Source of the DNA: Sarcomyxa edulis
Lineage: Eukaryota > Basidiomycota > Agaricomycetes > Agaricales > Mycenaceae
Assembly: GCA_009761415.1 (NCBI GenBank)
Contig: QUOL01000007.1
Location: 1-64,000 of the forward strand
Length of the DNA: 64,000 nucleotides
Direction of reading: 5' to 3'
The notes beneath the pieces are model-generated. The model was given only the letters and a program-made list of their open reading frames with translations, searched no databases and was not told where the DNA came from. How positions within the stretch are numbered: position 1 is the first letter of the stretch; each line of letters starts with the position of its first letter. Shown piece after piece: positions 1 through 10,970 of the stretch. Position numbers and translations under genes: made by a program.

Positions 1-124
1 CCTAACCCTAACCCTAACCCTAACCCTAACCCTAACCCTAACCCTAACCCTAACCCTAACCCTAACCCTAACCCTAACCCTAACCCTAACCCTAACCCTA
101 ACCCTAACCCTAACCCTAACCCTA
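1..124. repeat. Telomere, (CCCTAA)n
   Basis: About 20 uninterrupted copies of CCCTAA fill the first 124 bases. This is the C-rich strand of the TTAGGG telomere reading inward, so the window starts at a true chromosome end. TTAGGG is the usual repeat of filamentous fungi. Confidence 0.97.
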
Positions 125-818
125 GGCTCAGTATAGCATGGAAATTAGATATAGCCAAAGGTAAGACCTTGGAGGCTTGGTGCGGTGAGTTGCCTGAATA
201 GGTAAGATCGATAACGCTGTGCACAGCCTATACCCTCCAACTTGGTGTAGTGGATGTGTGAATTTGGAACTTTGTTCCATAACCCCTAACCCTTCAAGAC
301 CAACCCTAACCTCTAATACTGGCTTTTCTTTTTTCTTTTATGATCCTCAACCCTAACACCTAACACTAACCCTAACACCTAACCTCCTAACCTCCTAACT
401 ACCCCAACCCTAACGTCCTAGTTTTGCAGTTAGCGGCTAATTCCGATTTCTTGTCTGAAGGCTTAATCCTAGTCTTTGTGCATAATCAGAGTAAACTCCG
501 ATTATAATAATACTGACTGCTAATATTGAAAACATGACCGTGGGAATATTTCACAATGTGTATATACCATCATGACTGGAATCATGACATTTCATAACAA
601 GGTTTTTTTCTTGAAATCTGTACTTCGAAACTGGTCTTATACGGATAATGCAATTATAATGCTGTTAAATGCTTATTAATTCAAGCCAAATATTCCTGCA
701 GGTTCATTGGCTGGACCGATGGACATGAAATTTTTTGAGGGTAGGCGTATGCATATTAGAACTATATTCCCAAAGTTTCAAGGTTGGCGCACACTATACA
801 GGTGCTGGCGTAGCTATA
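125..818. other. Unique subtelomeric spacer, no gene seen
   Basis: No credible reading frame. The stretch holds degenerate telomere-like sequence (281-420) and, after it, a flank (about 420-640) that recurs near 26,345-26,545 and in shorter form near 50,250. Shared words in the flank include CCGTGGGAA and a tract reading TATATACCATCATGA, followed by a run of T. Confidence 0.6.
281..420. repeat. Degenerate telomere-like tract 1
   Basis: Imperfect CCCTAA, CCTAACAC and CCTCCTAA words in the same orientation as the terminal telomere. The same kind of tract recurs at 26,187-26,345, 50,135-50,252, inside each 1582-base array unit, and at 63,449-63,523. Confidence 0.85.
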
Positions 819-820
819 TA

Positions 821-1357
821 ATGGGTGGAAAATAGGAATTTGGGTGTAAACTGGCAATGGCGCAGAGGTATATACACAAGAAAATTTCCAAACTCTGCGG
901 TAGTCAGCTCTGGACATATACGCTGGTATTTCAAAAGAAACCTAAGGATTTGGACGGATACCCGCGCCCTACGCTTAGATACAACTTTGGCATTCTGGCC
1001 AAAGTTAAATATGCTGGTATAGGCTACGCCTTATATATTTTTATGAATGGACTCTTGGGACGGGTCACCTGACCATGTACGCCAACCCTCATTTCAAAAA
1101 AAGTGGGTATATAGCAAGGCGTACCCAGGCGTAGCCTGTTCTTTCAGCCAAATCAGATTTCTGACACCTCTGGATGTTTGTGGCTGAAACCAAACAAAGG
1201 CAAACACATACACATCAGATTCTTGCATTTTCCGGAAGCCAAAAAGCATACGCTCATGACGGTATAACTTTTTTGACATATTGCATACGGGCGTAGCCAG
1301 GCGTAGCTTGAAACTTTCCAAGCCGGACAATGGGGCATTGTCAAATTTCCCACCCAT
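821..1357. mobile_element. MITE-like element with TA flanks
   Basis: The left end ATGGGTGGAAAAT and the right end, read on the other strand as ATGGGTGGGAAAT, form terminal inverted repeats. Both ends are flanked by the dinucleotide TA (819-820 and 1358-1359), as expected for Tc1/mariner-type insertions. The interior (537 bases) has no long reading frame, so the element would be non-autonomous. Its right 110 bases resemble the right part of the 732-base unit at 26,571-28,034. Transposon class is inferred from the ends only. Confidence 0.55.
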
Positions 1358-1359
1358 TA

Positions 1360-1566
1360 GGCTCCTACTGTTGTGTCAAAGAACGCCCTATTCCGTCACA
1401 GGACGCCCTATTCCGTGACCGAACGCCCTATTCCGTCACAAAACACCCTATTCCGTGACATTTCGTGACTGAACGCCCTATTCCGTCACCTTTTTCGTCC
1501 GTTTTGCCTTGAAATGACCTCGGGGTTAGTGGAATAGGGCGCCCTATTCCCGGATAAGAAACATAG
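1360..1566. repeat. 205-base CCCTATTCC element (copy 1, type copy)
   Basis: The element starts GGCTCCTACTGTTG and ends AAGAAACATAG. It carries five spaced copies of CCCTATTCCGTCAC or CCCTATTCCGTGAC, then the perfect 20-base palindrome GGAATAGGGCGCCCTATTCC, then about 15 bases to the end. Copy 1 defines the left boundary because its left flank is the MITE at 821-1357, whereas other copies are preceded by AAAATGCTCT. Other copies: 50,820-51,025, 52,402-52,607, 53,984-54,189, 55,566-55,708 continued at 62,250-62,317, 62,761-62,967, 63,160-63,366, and 63,937 to the window end. Confidence 0.8.
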
Positions 1567-4095
1567 CGTCTCTGATGCATACACTTCATCTCGATCTTGG
1601 GATTGCACGGCTGAAGGTTGGTCTGCCTTCTTGTCTTGCCTCTCAGAGTCAGTCTCTGTTTTTGTCGCAACTGATGCGTTGACCGTTCACTTTGGTCTTT
1701 GTCTCGCGCTTGGTGGATGGTTGACGTCTTCTCCACTTCGATGGTTCCCTCTTTGATACCTGATTTTTACTTCTCACTCAGACACGTCTTGTCACTCGCT
1801 TTTGCGTTTTTTGATGTTTCCAAATAACAAGCCAGTGTCTTATTTGAAAAATGCTCTGGTTCCCTCTTTGATCCCTGATTTTTACTTGTCTCTCTCAGAC
1901 ACGTCTTGGTAGTCGCTTTTGCATTCTTGGATGTTCCAAATAACAAGCCAGTGTCTTATTTGGAAAATGCTCTGGCTCCTACTGTTGTGTCAAAGAACGC
2001 CCTATTCCGTCACAGGACGCCCTATTCCGTGACCGAACGCCCTATTCCGTCACAAAACACCCTATTCCGTGACATTTCGTGACTGAACGCCCTATTCCGT
2101 CACCTTTTTCGTCCGTTTTGCCTTGAAATGACCTCGGGGTTAGTGGAATAGGGCGCCCTATTCCCGGATAAGAAACATAGGTTCCCTCTTTGATACCTGA
2201 TTTTTACTTCTCACTCAGACACGCCTTGTCACTTGCTTTTGCGTTTTTTGATGTTTCCAAATAACAAGCCAGTGTCTTATTTGAAAAATGCTCTGGTTCC
2301 CTCTTTGATCCCTGATTTTTACTTGTCTCTCTCAGACACGTCTTGGTAGTCGCTTTTGCATTCTTGGATGTTCCAAATAACAAGCCAGTGTCTTATTTGG
2401 AAAATGCTCTGGCTCCTACTGTTGTGTCAAAGAACGCCCTATTCCGTCACAGGACGCCCTATTCCGTGACCGAACGCCCTATTCCGTCACAAAACACCCT
2501 ATTCCGTGACATTTCGTGACTGAACGCCCTATTCTGTCACCTTTTTCGTCCGTTTTGCCTTGAAATGACCTCGGGGTTAGTGGAATAGGGCGCCCTATTC
2601 CCGGATAAGAAACATAGAGTAGCTGGGGGGGTAGCGGCTGATTCCGATTACGGGTCTAACGGCTTCATCCCTGTTTTACTTGCGTTTTGACCGTTCTTTG
2701 TCTTGTATCGGTCTGTCCACTTCGATGGTTCCCTCTTTGATCTCATATTTTTGCGTCTCTGATGCATACACTTCATCTCGATCTTGGGGTTGCACGGCTG
2801 AAGGTTGATTGCCTTCTTGTCTTGCCTCTCAGAGTTGGTTTTTCGTTTTTGTCGCAACTGATGCTTTGACCGTTCACTTTGGTCTTGGTGTATGGTTGAC
2901 GTCTTCTCCACTTCGATGGTTCCCTCTTTGATCCATGATTTTTTACTTTTCTCTCAGACACGTCTTGTCACTCGCTTTTGCGTTTTTTGATGTTTCCAAA
3001 TAACAAGCCAGTGTCTTATTTGAAAAATGCTCTGGTTCCCTCTTTGATCCCTGATTTTTACTTGTCTCTCTCAGACACGTCTTGGTAGTCGCTTTTGCAT
3101 TCTTGGATGTTCCAAATAACAAGCCAGTGTCTTATTTGGAAAATGCTCTGGCTCCTACTGTTGTGTCAGAGAACGCCCTATTCCGTCACAGGACGCCCTA
3201 TTCCGTGACCGAACGCCCTATTCCGTCACAAAACACCCTATTCCGTGACATTTCGTGACTGAACGCCCTATTCTGTCACCTTTTTCGTCCGTTTTGCCTT
3301 GAAATGACCTCGGGGTTAGTGGAATAGGGCGCCCTATTCCCGGATAAGAAACATAGAGTAGCTGGGGGGGTAGCGGCTGATTCCGATTACGGGTCTAACG
3401 GCTTCATCCCTGTTTTACTTGCGTTTTGACCGTTCTTTGTCTTGTATCGGTCTGTCCACTTCGATGGTTCCCTCTTTGATCTCATATTTTTGCGTCTCTG
3501 ATGCATACACTTCATCTCGATCTTGGGGTTGCACGGCTGAAGGTTGATTGCCTTCTTGTCTTGCCTCTCAGAGTTGGTTTTTCGTTTTTGTCGCAACTGA
3601 TGCTTTGACCGTTCACTTTGGTCTTGGTGTATGGTTGACGTCTTCTCCACTTCGATGGTTCCCTCTTTGATCCATGATTTTTTACTTTTCTCTCAGACAC
3701 GTCTTGTCACTCGCTTTTGCGTTTTTTGATGTTTCCAAATAACAAGCCAGTGTCTTATTTGAAAAATGCTCTGGTTCCCTCTTTGATCCCTGATTTTTAC
3801 TTGTCTCTCTCAGACACGTCTTGGTAGTCGCTTTTGCATTCTTGGATGTTCCAAATAACAAGCCAGTGTCTTATTTGGAAAATGCTCTGGCTCCTACTGT
3901 TGTGTCAGAGAACGCCCTATTCCGTCACAGGACGCCCTATTCCGTGACCGAACGCCCTATTCCGTCACAAAACACCCTATTCCGTGACATTTCGTGACTG
4001 AACGCCCTATTCCGTCACCTTTTTCCTCCGTTTTGCCTTGAAATGACCTCGGGGTTAGTGGAATAGGGTGCCCTATTCCCGGATAAGAAACATAG
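1360..4095. repeat. Left subtelomeric tandem array
   Basis: Five copies of a ~205-base element (1360-1566, 1974-2180, 2411-2617, 3150-3356, 3889-4095) are separated by spacers built from two ~118-base sub-repeats, each containing AAATAACAAGCCAGTGTCTT. The last two units are 739-base tandem copies (2618-3356 and 3357-4095). Spacers include a block starting AGCTGGGGGGGTAGCGGCTG that is shared with the right-hand arrays. Small reading frames recur in step with the units but change where the units change, and I see no sign of selection on them. Confidence 0.9.
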
Positions 4096-4099
4096 GTCT

Positions 4100-4870
4100 C
4101 TTGTTTACATTGTGGCTGAAGCAGCACTGCCACTCAACTGGATGTCCACCAAAACATCACAGAGAGACCAAACAATACTTCTGAAATATAGTTTGGTTTC
4201 CAGGCACCTCTTAGATGGTGCCTGCAATTTGAACCATGTGATTTGACCTATATTTGAGCTGTTTCAAAAAGGGGGGGCACAGATTTGTTCAGAGTAGCAC
4301 TGCCACCTCAGGTACAATGTCAACAAAGCCAAACCAAGCCTTGAAGCTCATGTTGGTCCTATTTGGTTTTAACACTGCCACCATATTAAATATAGCCACC
4401 AGACATCACAAAAAGACCACACAATACTTCTGAAATATAGTTTGGCTCCCAGGCACGTCATGGATGATGCCTACATTTTCAATCATGTGATTTGGTGCAT
4501 ATTTGGCCTGTTTCAAAAAAGGGGGGCACAGATTTGTTCAGTGCAGCACTGCCACCATGTCAACAAAACCAAAGTCAGCTTTGAAGGTCAAGTTGGTCCT
4601 GTTTGGTTTTAGCACTGCCATCATGTCAACAGAGCCAAAGTGAGCATTGAAGGTCATGTTGGCACTGTTTGGTTTCAACACTGCCACCACACTAAATATA
4701 GCTACCAGACATCACAGAGAGACCAAACAATACTTCCAAAGTATAGTTTGGTCTTCAGGCACCTTACAGATGGTGCTTGCATTTTGAACCATGTGATTTG
4801 ACCTATATTTGGCCTGTTTCAAAAAAGGGGGGCACAGATTTGTTCAGTGCAGCACAGCCACAACTTTTGA
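4100..4870. repeat. Imperfect 250-300 base tandem repeats
   Basis: Three diverged units each contain the words ACATCACA, GACCA(A/C)ACAATACTTC, ATAGTTTGG and, at the end, GGGGGGCACAGATTTGTTCAG (about 4275, 4523 and 4827). The phrase GCACTGCCACC follows most of them. There is no coding potential. The unit is unrelated to the CCCTATTCC array to its left. Confidence 0.7.
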
Positions 4871-4884
4871 ACCCACTAAGCAGA

Positions 4885-5005
4885 ACATGTATCCCTAACT
4901 CTGTGGTAAAAGACATCCCTAACCCACCTGTTTAAGATATTATATATTCAGTATCATACATGTATCCCTAACCACAGATGAAAAGAATGATTCCTAACTC
5001 CACTG
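4885..5005. repeat. Degenerate telomere-like words
   Basis: Four spaced ATCCCTAAC or TTCCTAAC words occur in about 120 bases. It may be an eroded telomeric tract; the word count is too low to be sure. Confidence 0.35.
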
Positions 5006-5890
5006 TAGTGGGTGGCTCAGAGTCACAGTCACAGTCACCCAACATTGACCGGCCATTTGCCAGCCAACCTGCAGCGGCTAGAACTAGTTCTCATGGGGTA
5101 TGACAGATGTATCCTATACCTTCCATTTGAGCACTCGAACACGTACTAGCCACCCCAAATGAGTGCTAGCCGTGCCCGTCAATGTTGGGTCACGGTGCAG
5201 CCATTGACGCCTTGTTTGCGCGGTGAAAACAAGTGCGCGTACGTTCCCACGTGGTGCACCCAGGTTTTTGACCTCTACGAACGCCGTGGTGCGGTCAAAA
5301 TTTTGTTCCGAGCGCATTTTTACCACCCCTCCTGGTGCCCCCCCCACTTTTCAGTAATCGGCCCGCTGCGAGCTCAGTTTTACCGGCTAGCCCTAGATCT
5401 TTTGGGGCTGAGGTCCTGGGACCACTAGCCAGCTGCCGGAACGCCTAGCCGGCCCTAGCCAGACGTCGGGTTGACGGGCCCCCCCGTCAACCGCCTAATT
5501 AGAGTAGGGAGCCTGCTGAAACGATTTGGGATCTGTCCGAAGGATCTAGGGAGCTGCGGAGAGGTGATCGAGTACATTGGGCTTTCGGTCAGGTGAAACG
5601 ACGATAGGGAATTGGGTTCTGGCGGTAGATTTCCTTCGGAGAAGTTGTTCGTGTGTGATTTCAGGTATTCCGAAACGTTCTGAGACGTGACCGAAGGCGG
5701 GTTAGCGTTTCGTGAGTGGATGAAGAGGCCGCTTTCGGGGAGAAACCGTCAAGTAGCGGGTACTTGGTGTCTTTCAGTGTCCGGTCATTCGAAAAGTAAG
5801 TCGTTTGTGGTAATACCACCAGTGTCTCTGTAGTTAGCTATGTCTGGGGAGTCGCATAAGAGTAGGTTGTTGTATAGTTGTCGATTCCTT
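5006..5890. other. No gene seen; inverted repeat near 5.0-5.2 kb
   Basis: The arm ACCCAACATTGAC (5037-5049) is matched by its reverse complement at 5178-5190, giving a potential hairpin with a ~130-base loop. Otherwise the region is GC-rich with no reading frame that I can support. It should contain the lost 5' part of the hAT element that follows, but I could not find a left terminal repeat. Confidence 0.4.
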
Positions 5891-5898
5891 GGCTGGGG

Positions 5899-7138
5899 AT
5901 GCTGGCATCCTCACAACGTGACGAAAAGGACGCCGACAAAAAGGCCAAGCTCGAAGGCCTGCGTCTGACCCCTGAAAAGTGGGAGCGTGTCGACTTGTTC
6001 CTCGGCCTACTTGCTGTACGTACAACTGCATACCTGTTACTGAGTCATGTTTGGTTGACCGTGTTCTCTAGCATGCTGATGTTGCCCAACAAGCCTTTTC
6101 TTCGGATCAAGCACCAACTCTCCATCTGGCCCTTCCAGCTCTCGAAGCCCTTCATCAAGCATGGTCTTCCCGCTCCGAAAAGCTCAAGTACCATCGTTTC
6201 GCACCGGCATTGGCAGCAGCTGTTGCAAAAGTAGCCGAGTACTATGACAAAACAGCGGAATCGGATGCATTCATATTCTCTATGTGTACGTTTAGCCTTT
6301 CTCTACTCTATCTATCATTATTAATCTACTCTGATAGTGCTTGACCCCGAGATCAAGATGAATTACTTCAAAAAACATTGGCCATTGAGTCTACAAACAA
6401 AGGCTTGTGTCGAAGCAGAAAAAATTGTACGTGTCGATAAACTGCCTCCTATTGTAAAGTGCTGACTGCTCTCGTATTAGTTCAAGGACCGTTACATCCA
6501 ACTCCACGGACAATCAGACACGCAAGTGTCAACAAAAAAAGGTAAGAGTATCAGCGGGAATATGCGGAAGCTGCTCCGTGAGCTTGATTCGAGCAGCGAC
6601 GAAGATGGACCAGCTATAGTGCCTCATCCCGTAGACCTTAAAAAGCCGTGGCTAAAAGAGTTTAACACATACTTGGATGCCGTCGATGAGGTTCCTGAGG
6701 GCATGAGCCTCATAAAATGGTGGGGGGTGAGTTCTTCGAGTCTATGTATTAGTGCTCAGATTCGGACTGATTTCAATTGACATTCATTAGCTTAACTACC
6801 ACCGCTTCACTACTTGGGGCTCCCTTGCAAGGGATTTCCTCGCCATTATGGCATTCTCAGTTTTGAGCGAACGGGCATTCTCATCCGCCGGTATCACCAT
6901 CAGCAAGCGCCGCAACCGCCTCAAAGGTGATGTGGTTGAGGCTCTCCAATTTCTCAAATGTCTCCTCCGGCATGAGCTGATGTTCCGTGAACCACCACCT
7001 TCGTCTGCGACAGAAGTTGAAGTAGATTCTTCGATGGAGGATGATTCGGAGCCTGAGGGGGAGGCCCGGGAGGGCTCTACAATTCCTTGGGACTTGCAAA
7101 TCTTGACAGATGATGAATCGGGGGATGAGGACTACTAG
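5899..7138 (+). pseudogene. hAT-family transposase, 5'-truncated
   Basis: Five exons can be joined by short GT...AG introns: to 6015, 6072-6285, 6338-6426, 6481-6726 and 6791-7138. The joined product reads through LTPEKWERVDLFLGLLA, an ALPALEALHQAW segment, KYHRFAPAL, LLDPEIKMNYFKKHWP, and ends with the hAT C-terminal dimerisation region (FLAIMAFSVLSERAFSSAG, then ISKRRNRLKGDVVEALQFLK). hAT transposases are normally 600-800 residues with an N-terminal BED zinc finger and a catalytic DDE core; only the last ~300 residues are visible. ATG 5899 is just the first in-frame ATG. An acidic tail follows the dimerisation region. This is a remnant of a mobile element and probably inactive, although the visible exons are open. 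Confidence 0.8.
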
Positions 7139-7345
7139 TGGCATCACAGCTCTCCTACGTATTGTTAATCTACCTACCTTTGAACCTTTTCGTCTCAAAA
7201 GCCGTGGCCTGAGCCAAAGCCAAGCCAAAGCCAGGCCAAAGCCAACGACTTTGGCCTGGCCTGACGTACCTGAAGGCCAAAGCCACCTGAAGCCGGGCCA
7301 AAGCCATGGCTTTCAGGCCAAGCCGGGCCAAGTACATCACTACTG
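7139..7345 (+). mobile_element. Right end of the hAT element
   Basis: Read from the right on the minus strand, the end is CAGTAGTGATGTACTTGGCC, a typical hAT terminus (CAG.. with a GTGATG core). Just inside lies a cluster of CCAAAGCC / GGCCAAAGCC subterminal repeats (about 7210-7330), the sort of sites hAT transposases bind. The 8 bases after the end are GATAGAGC, but no matching copy is visible at the 5' side, in line with a truncated element. Confidence 0.65.
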
Positions 7346-9480
7346 GATAGAGCTGGGGGGGTAGTGGAAAGGATGGGAGAACTGAGGTACTTCCCAATTG
7401 TGTAGATCTTATAAGACTTGACATCGAGCCGACTCGAGTGAGCGGTCGAGCTGTAGATGTTTTTTTTCGCACTTGAGTCGAAAATCTAAAGATAGAGAGG
7501 AATAGTGTGTACCGTATTCTGCAATTCGAACACCAAGAAAAAAGTTCGAGAGGTCTTATGATTTTTGCTGCCTTGCATGACAGGCTATGACAGGCCACGA
7601 GGGAGGAGGGGAGGCAGGTAGGACTCCGAAACGTGGATGGATCAAAAGTCGAAAATGAGTGGTCTCAAAACGGAAGGAGTCTAGAGCCAGTCCTTGAAAT
7701 GACGTAGCCATCCAATCCGGTCGTCTTCTTCGGTTCTTTCAACCTGCTGTCAGCGTTTTTGATTGCTTCTTATTAGACTGATCGAGTGTGGACTCCACAG
7801 TTGGACTTTGCACGCCAGTGTACGAGCGTAACCCTCTTCCCTCCTCGATGTCTGGCTTATCGTCAACATCACGTCTCCACGGTGAGTCACCTTTTCTTAT
7901 CATTGCTACTAATTTTTTACTGACTTGTCTGATATCAGATTGTCTCCTTCAAATCATTGTTTCTCAACTCGGTATCAACTCGGTATGACAGCCTTCTTTT
8001 GATGTTCCTTTCATACTTATCCCATATGATTTCCAGCTATCTAGCTACCTTCGTCGTCGTAGCTGCTCACCTACGTGTCTCCCATCCTTCTCATTGCCGC
8101 TATACCTTCTTTCAACCTCCGCGGACCTCTCAGTCGACTCTTCTCGCATTGACGCCAATCACATTCACAGCGCCCTTCGCCGCCGTTCCAATCGTCTACA
8201 AAATCAATAAAGACATCATAAGCCTAACCTTGAACCGCAAACGCTCGTTATCGCCCCCTAACGTGCTCGAAGGCTGATCCCCACCCTCGAGATTATCGAC
8301 GCTCGCGACACCTTATTGTATCTTCACACACCGACGACCTGGAATTGGAAACAGTTGACATAGGGCGTCAGGAATCAAGATGAGTCCCCATTTTCCCATT
8401 GCATCCCTCGCGTCTCAATCAACCAACACCCAGTCGATTCTTGCATCCGAACTCTCCATCGACTTGGCGGTCTAGCACTCGATAAAACACCTCAAAAGCT
8501 ATTTCAAGTCGAACGTCGCATCAAACAACATGACTTGAAAGCAGGAGACGACAAAAAGGTGCGTTCTTCACTCTCATCACTTTGCTGACACTATCCTAGT
8601 GCTCTAAGGATTCTACAAGACCAAGATTGCGTGTCCTCATCCAATGGCGACTCATTCTATTCGTCCAAAACACCGCAGTAGTCCGAATGCGCGATTTTCC
8701 CATCCACGAAATGCAACGAGTCTTTTACCTGCGAAACATCGCATCCGATACCCTTCACTCAACCAACGAAGAGCACCGCTGAATCTGGGACCGTTGGATT
8801 GACGTAGATTTAAACTAGAATATCCGCTGATGGTACACCCTTCGTCATCACTAGAGTGGAGGATAGACTCGCCTGCATGACTGACGGTCACGGTTCGTAT
8901 CTCCTTTATTTCCTTTTCCTTTGTTGCGGAGGTAGTGCTGTGTACATGGTACAAAACTGACACTTAGTGTCTCTAGTCAAGTAGCAGGAGCTACACGGTA
9001 CGTCCCTCTCTCTCTCGGTCTTTACTTTCTCTACATCACCGGACGCGCGCGTGACGATTCGACGGACCGATTTGTGGGTTCAAGTCTCCAACTCGACATT
9101 GGGACATGACGCAACGACGAGAAGCCTCAAAGAAATACCTGGGCATGGGGAGGAGTGTTCGACGTCGCACATCTAGGTCGGTAGGTACATAACATAACCG
9201 TTTCTTCCCTCGCTTTTCCTCGTACACAGCGCTTATGAGACAGATTGCTGCCTTCAGGTAGACATACAAAATAACTCTATTCTCCCGGTCTTCCCGTTTC
9301 TTTTATTTTTTTGGCCCAGCGCTCGGCTTACTACCCTATCGACGCTACACTGCCGAGGATACGATGCTACAACACTTATTTCGCCGCTGAAACCGCATAC
9401 GGCGCCACCGCGTATCTCCTAGATTGAATACGGAAGATCCAGATTTTGACACGGAGGATAACTTAGCCGCATCGCTTCGA
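7346..9480. other. Decayed sequence, no supportable gene
   Basis: Next to the hAT end is AGCTGGGGGGGTAG, the same phrase that begins a block of the subtelomeric array units. The rest holds intron-like GTAAGT/GTGAGT and CAG signals and short open stretches, for example around 8440-8960, but I recognise no protein and frames are short. Confidence 0.4.
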
Positions 9481-10970
9481 ACGTAAGCCTCCTCTCTGAC
9501 GGGTGTTTGGTTGGACTGATAAGGGAGTTACCATGGTGTATAGAGGCAGGTGGCTTATTGCTATTTCCCTCCGTCTCCTTTCTCTCCTCTCTTTTTCCCT
9601 TCTGTCTCCGAAGTTTTATCTTTCTGTACTCATCCTCGATTCTTCACCACTGCTTGCTCTATCGATATGGTGAGTAAGTCGTCTTTGCTCGACGTCGCTA
9701 CACACTTCCTGACTTTTATAACTGATACAGTCATCGATGCCGTCGTCTCATCCCAAACCTCGACCTTGTCTCCAATGCGTTGCTCCTTGGATTCCGAATC
9801 TGACGTCGACACGCTTAGTAGGTATCTTATCCAGCTCATCATCAGAACGCTCTCGCTGACTCATTCAATTCAATAGATCCAGTCCTTGCTCTCCAGCTAG
9901 CACGATGCACTGGCATCAATCTGATTCAACTGACAGTGAGTAATCTACGCTGATCGTCGTGTTCCGAGTCTCACTAACATCTTCGCTATATAGCTATTGA
10001 TATTGCAGTGTAACCTGGTGTGTGGCATCGACATCGTCGTTCTGGATTGCAATTATACTGACTCACTTCCTCATCTAGCATACTCTCTCTCTCGAACCCA
10101 CCTCTGCTTGACAATCGTGTCATTCCCCAGCTATCTCTCATTTTGTAGACATGGCTGTCCGCGTCTTCATCCCCCGAAGATTTCCAATACGGTACAAAGA
10201 CCTTCCGAGCGGTAAGTCGTCAACTCTGCATTCTGTGGAATCCATCTGCATGCTGACCGCCCGTTAATATATGCTCAGATCCTGCCCCACCGCCGTCTCG
10301 GCTAATTCACGCTAGTGTGCGATGGGGGGCAGAGCCTCTCATTGCACTACCTGACCTACTCGCTTCCATCTCGTCGAGCAGACCTGAGATGATTACTGAC
10401 CGTAAGTCCTATGTGTAAAACGACAGTGCTCAAGTCGAAGCTGAGTCGATCAGACGCAGATTGTCAGACCTTCGAAGTTGCCGTTGTGTGTGACGACGAC
10501 GACGCTCTCGGATGTTTAATACCATTTCTCTGACAATCGTTTCGTCTCCCAGCTATCTCCAGCGCTCGTTCAAATAGATCGGCACTTCTCGAACGTCTTG
10601 CTGTCCTCGCCTCTTCGATCCTCGAAGGTCTCTCAAACGGCCTCATAATGTCTTTCCCGTACGTCATCTCCATACATCTTCTCTCGTTGGTATGTATATT
10701 GACCTTGCCCGTTAATTCATCCTCAGACCCTGTCTCGGCCAATTTACTGTCTCCTTCAGCTCGGCTACGCCGGGCGCAAGTGTGCGATGAGGGGCTCTGC
10801 CCCTCATTGCACTACTTTATTAGTCGCTCATCCACTCAAGTTCACCTGTGGCCTCGAACGATTGTCCGTAAGTCTAAGATGTTCTCTCGTCAAAGTCTGA
10901 GCTCGAATCCCCGTAGTAATTGTTCCACATCGTCTTGTCCGACGACGAAGACGACGCTCTTTGATTAAGT
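9480..10970. repeat. Decayed paralogous block A, copy 1
   Basis: The block resembles 39,390-40,520: both begin near GTAAG.CTCC.TC.TGACGG, then TGTTTGGTTGG, and show regularly spaced intron-like signals. Inside copy 1 a segment is itself repeated: TGACAATCGT...CCCAGCTATCTC at about 10,110 and 10,531, and AGTGTGCGATG...GCCTCATTGCACTAC-like text at about 10,315 and 10,780. It may be an old multi-exon gene family, but no protein is recognisable. Confidence 0.45.

Noticed and set aside
1381..1490. CRISPR-like series of CCCTATTCC repeats
   Set aside because: The window is eukaryotic, the spacing is about 20 bases, the intervening sequence is itself repeated, and there are no cas genes.
2648..2911. 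Recurring 60-100 codon minus-strand frames in the arrays (also 3387, 51,880, 53,462, 55,044, 63,504)
   Set aside because: They repeat only because the DNA unit repeats, differ in frame and ends between unit types, and resemble no protein.
1360..4095. Helitron 3' end identification for the 205-base element
   Set aside because: Only the hairpin position fits; the terminal bases and insertion between A and T are not met and no Rep/helicase gene is in the window, so I keep it as an open question.
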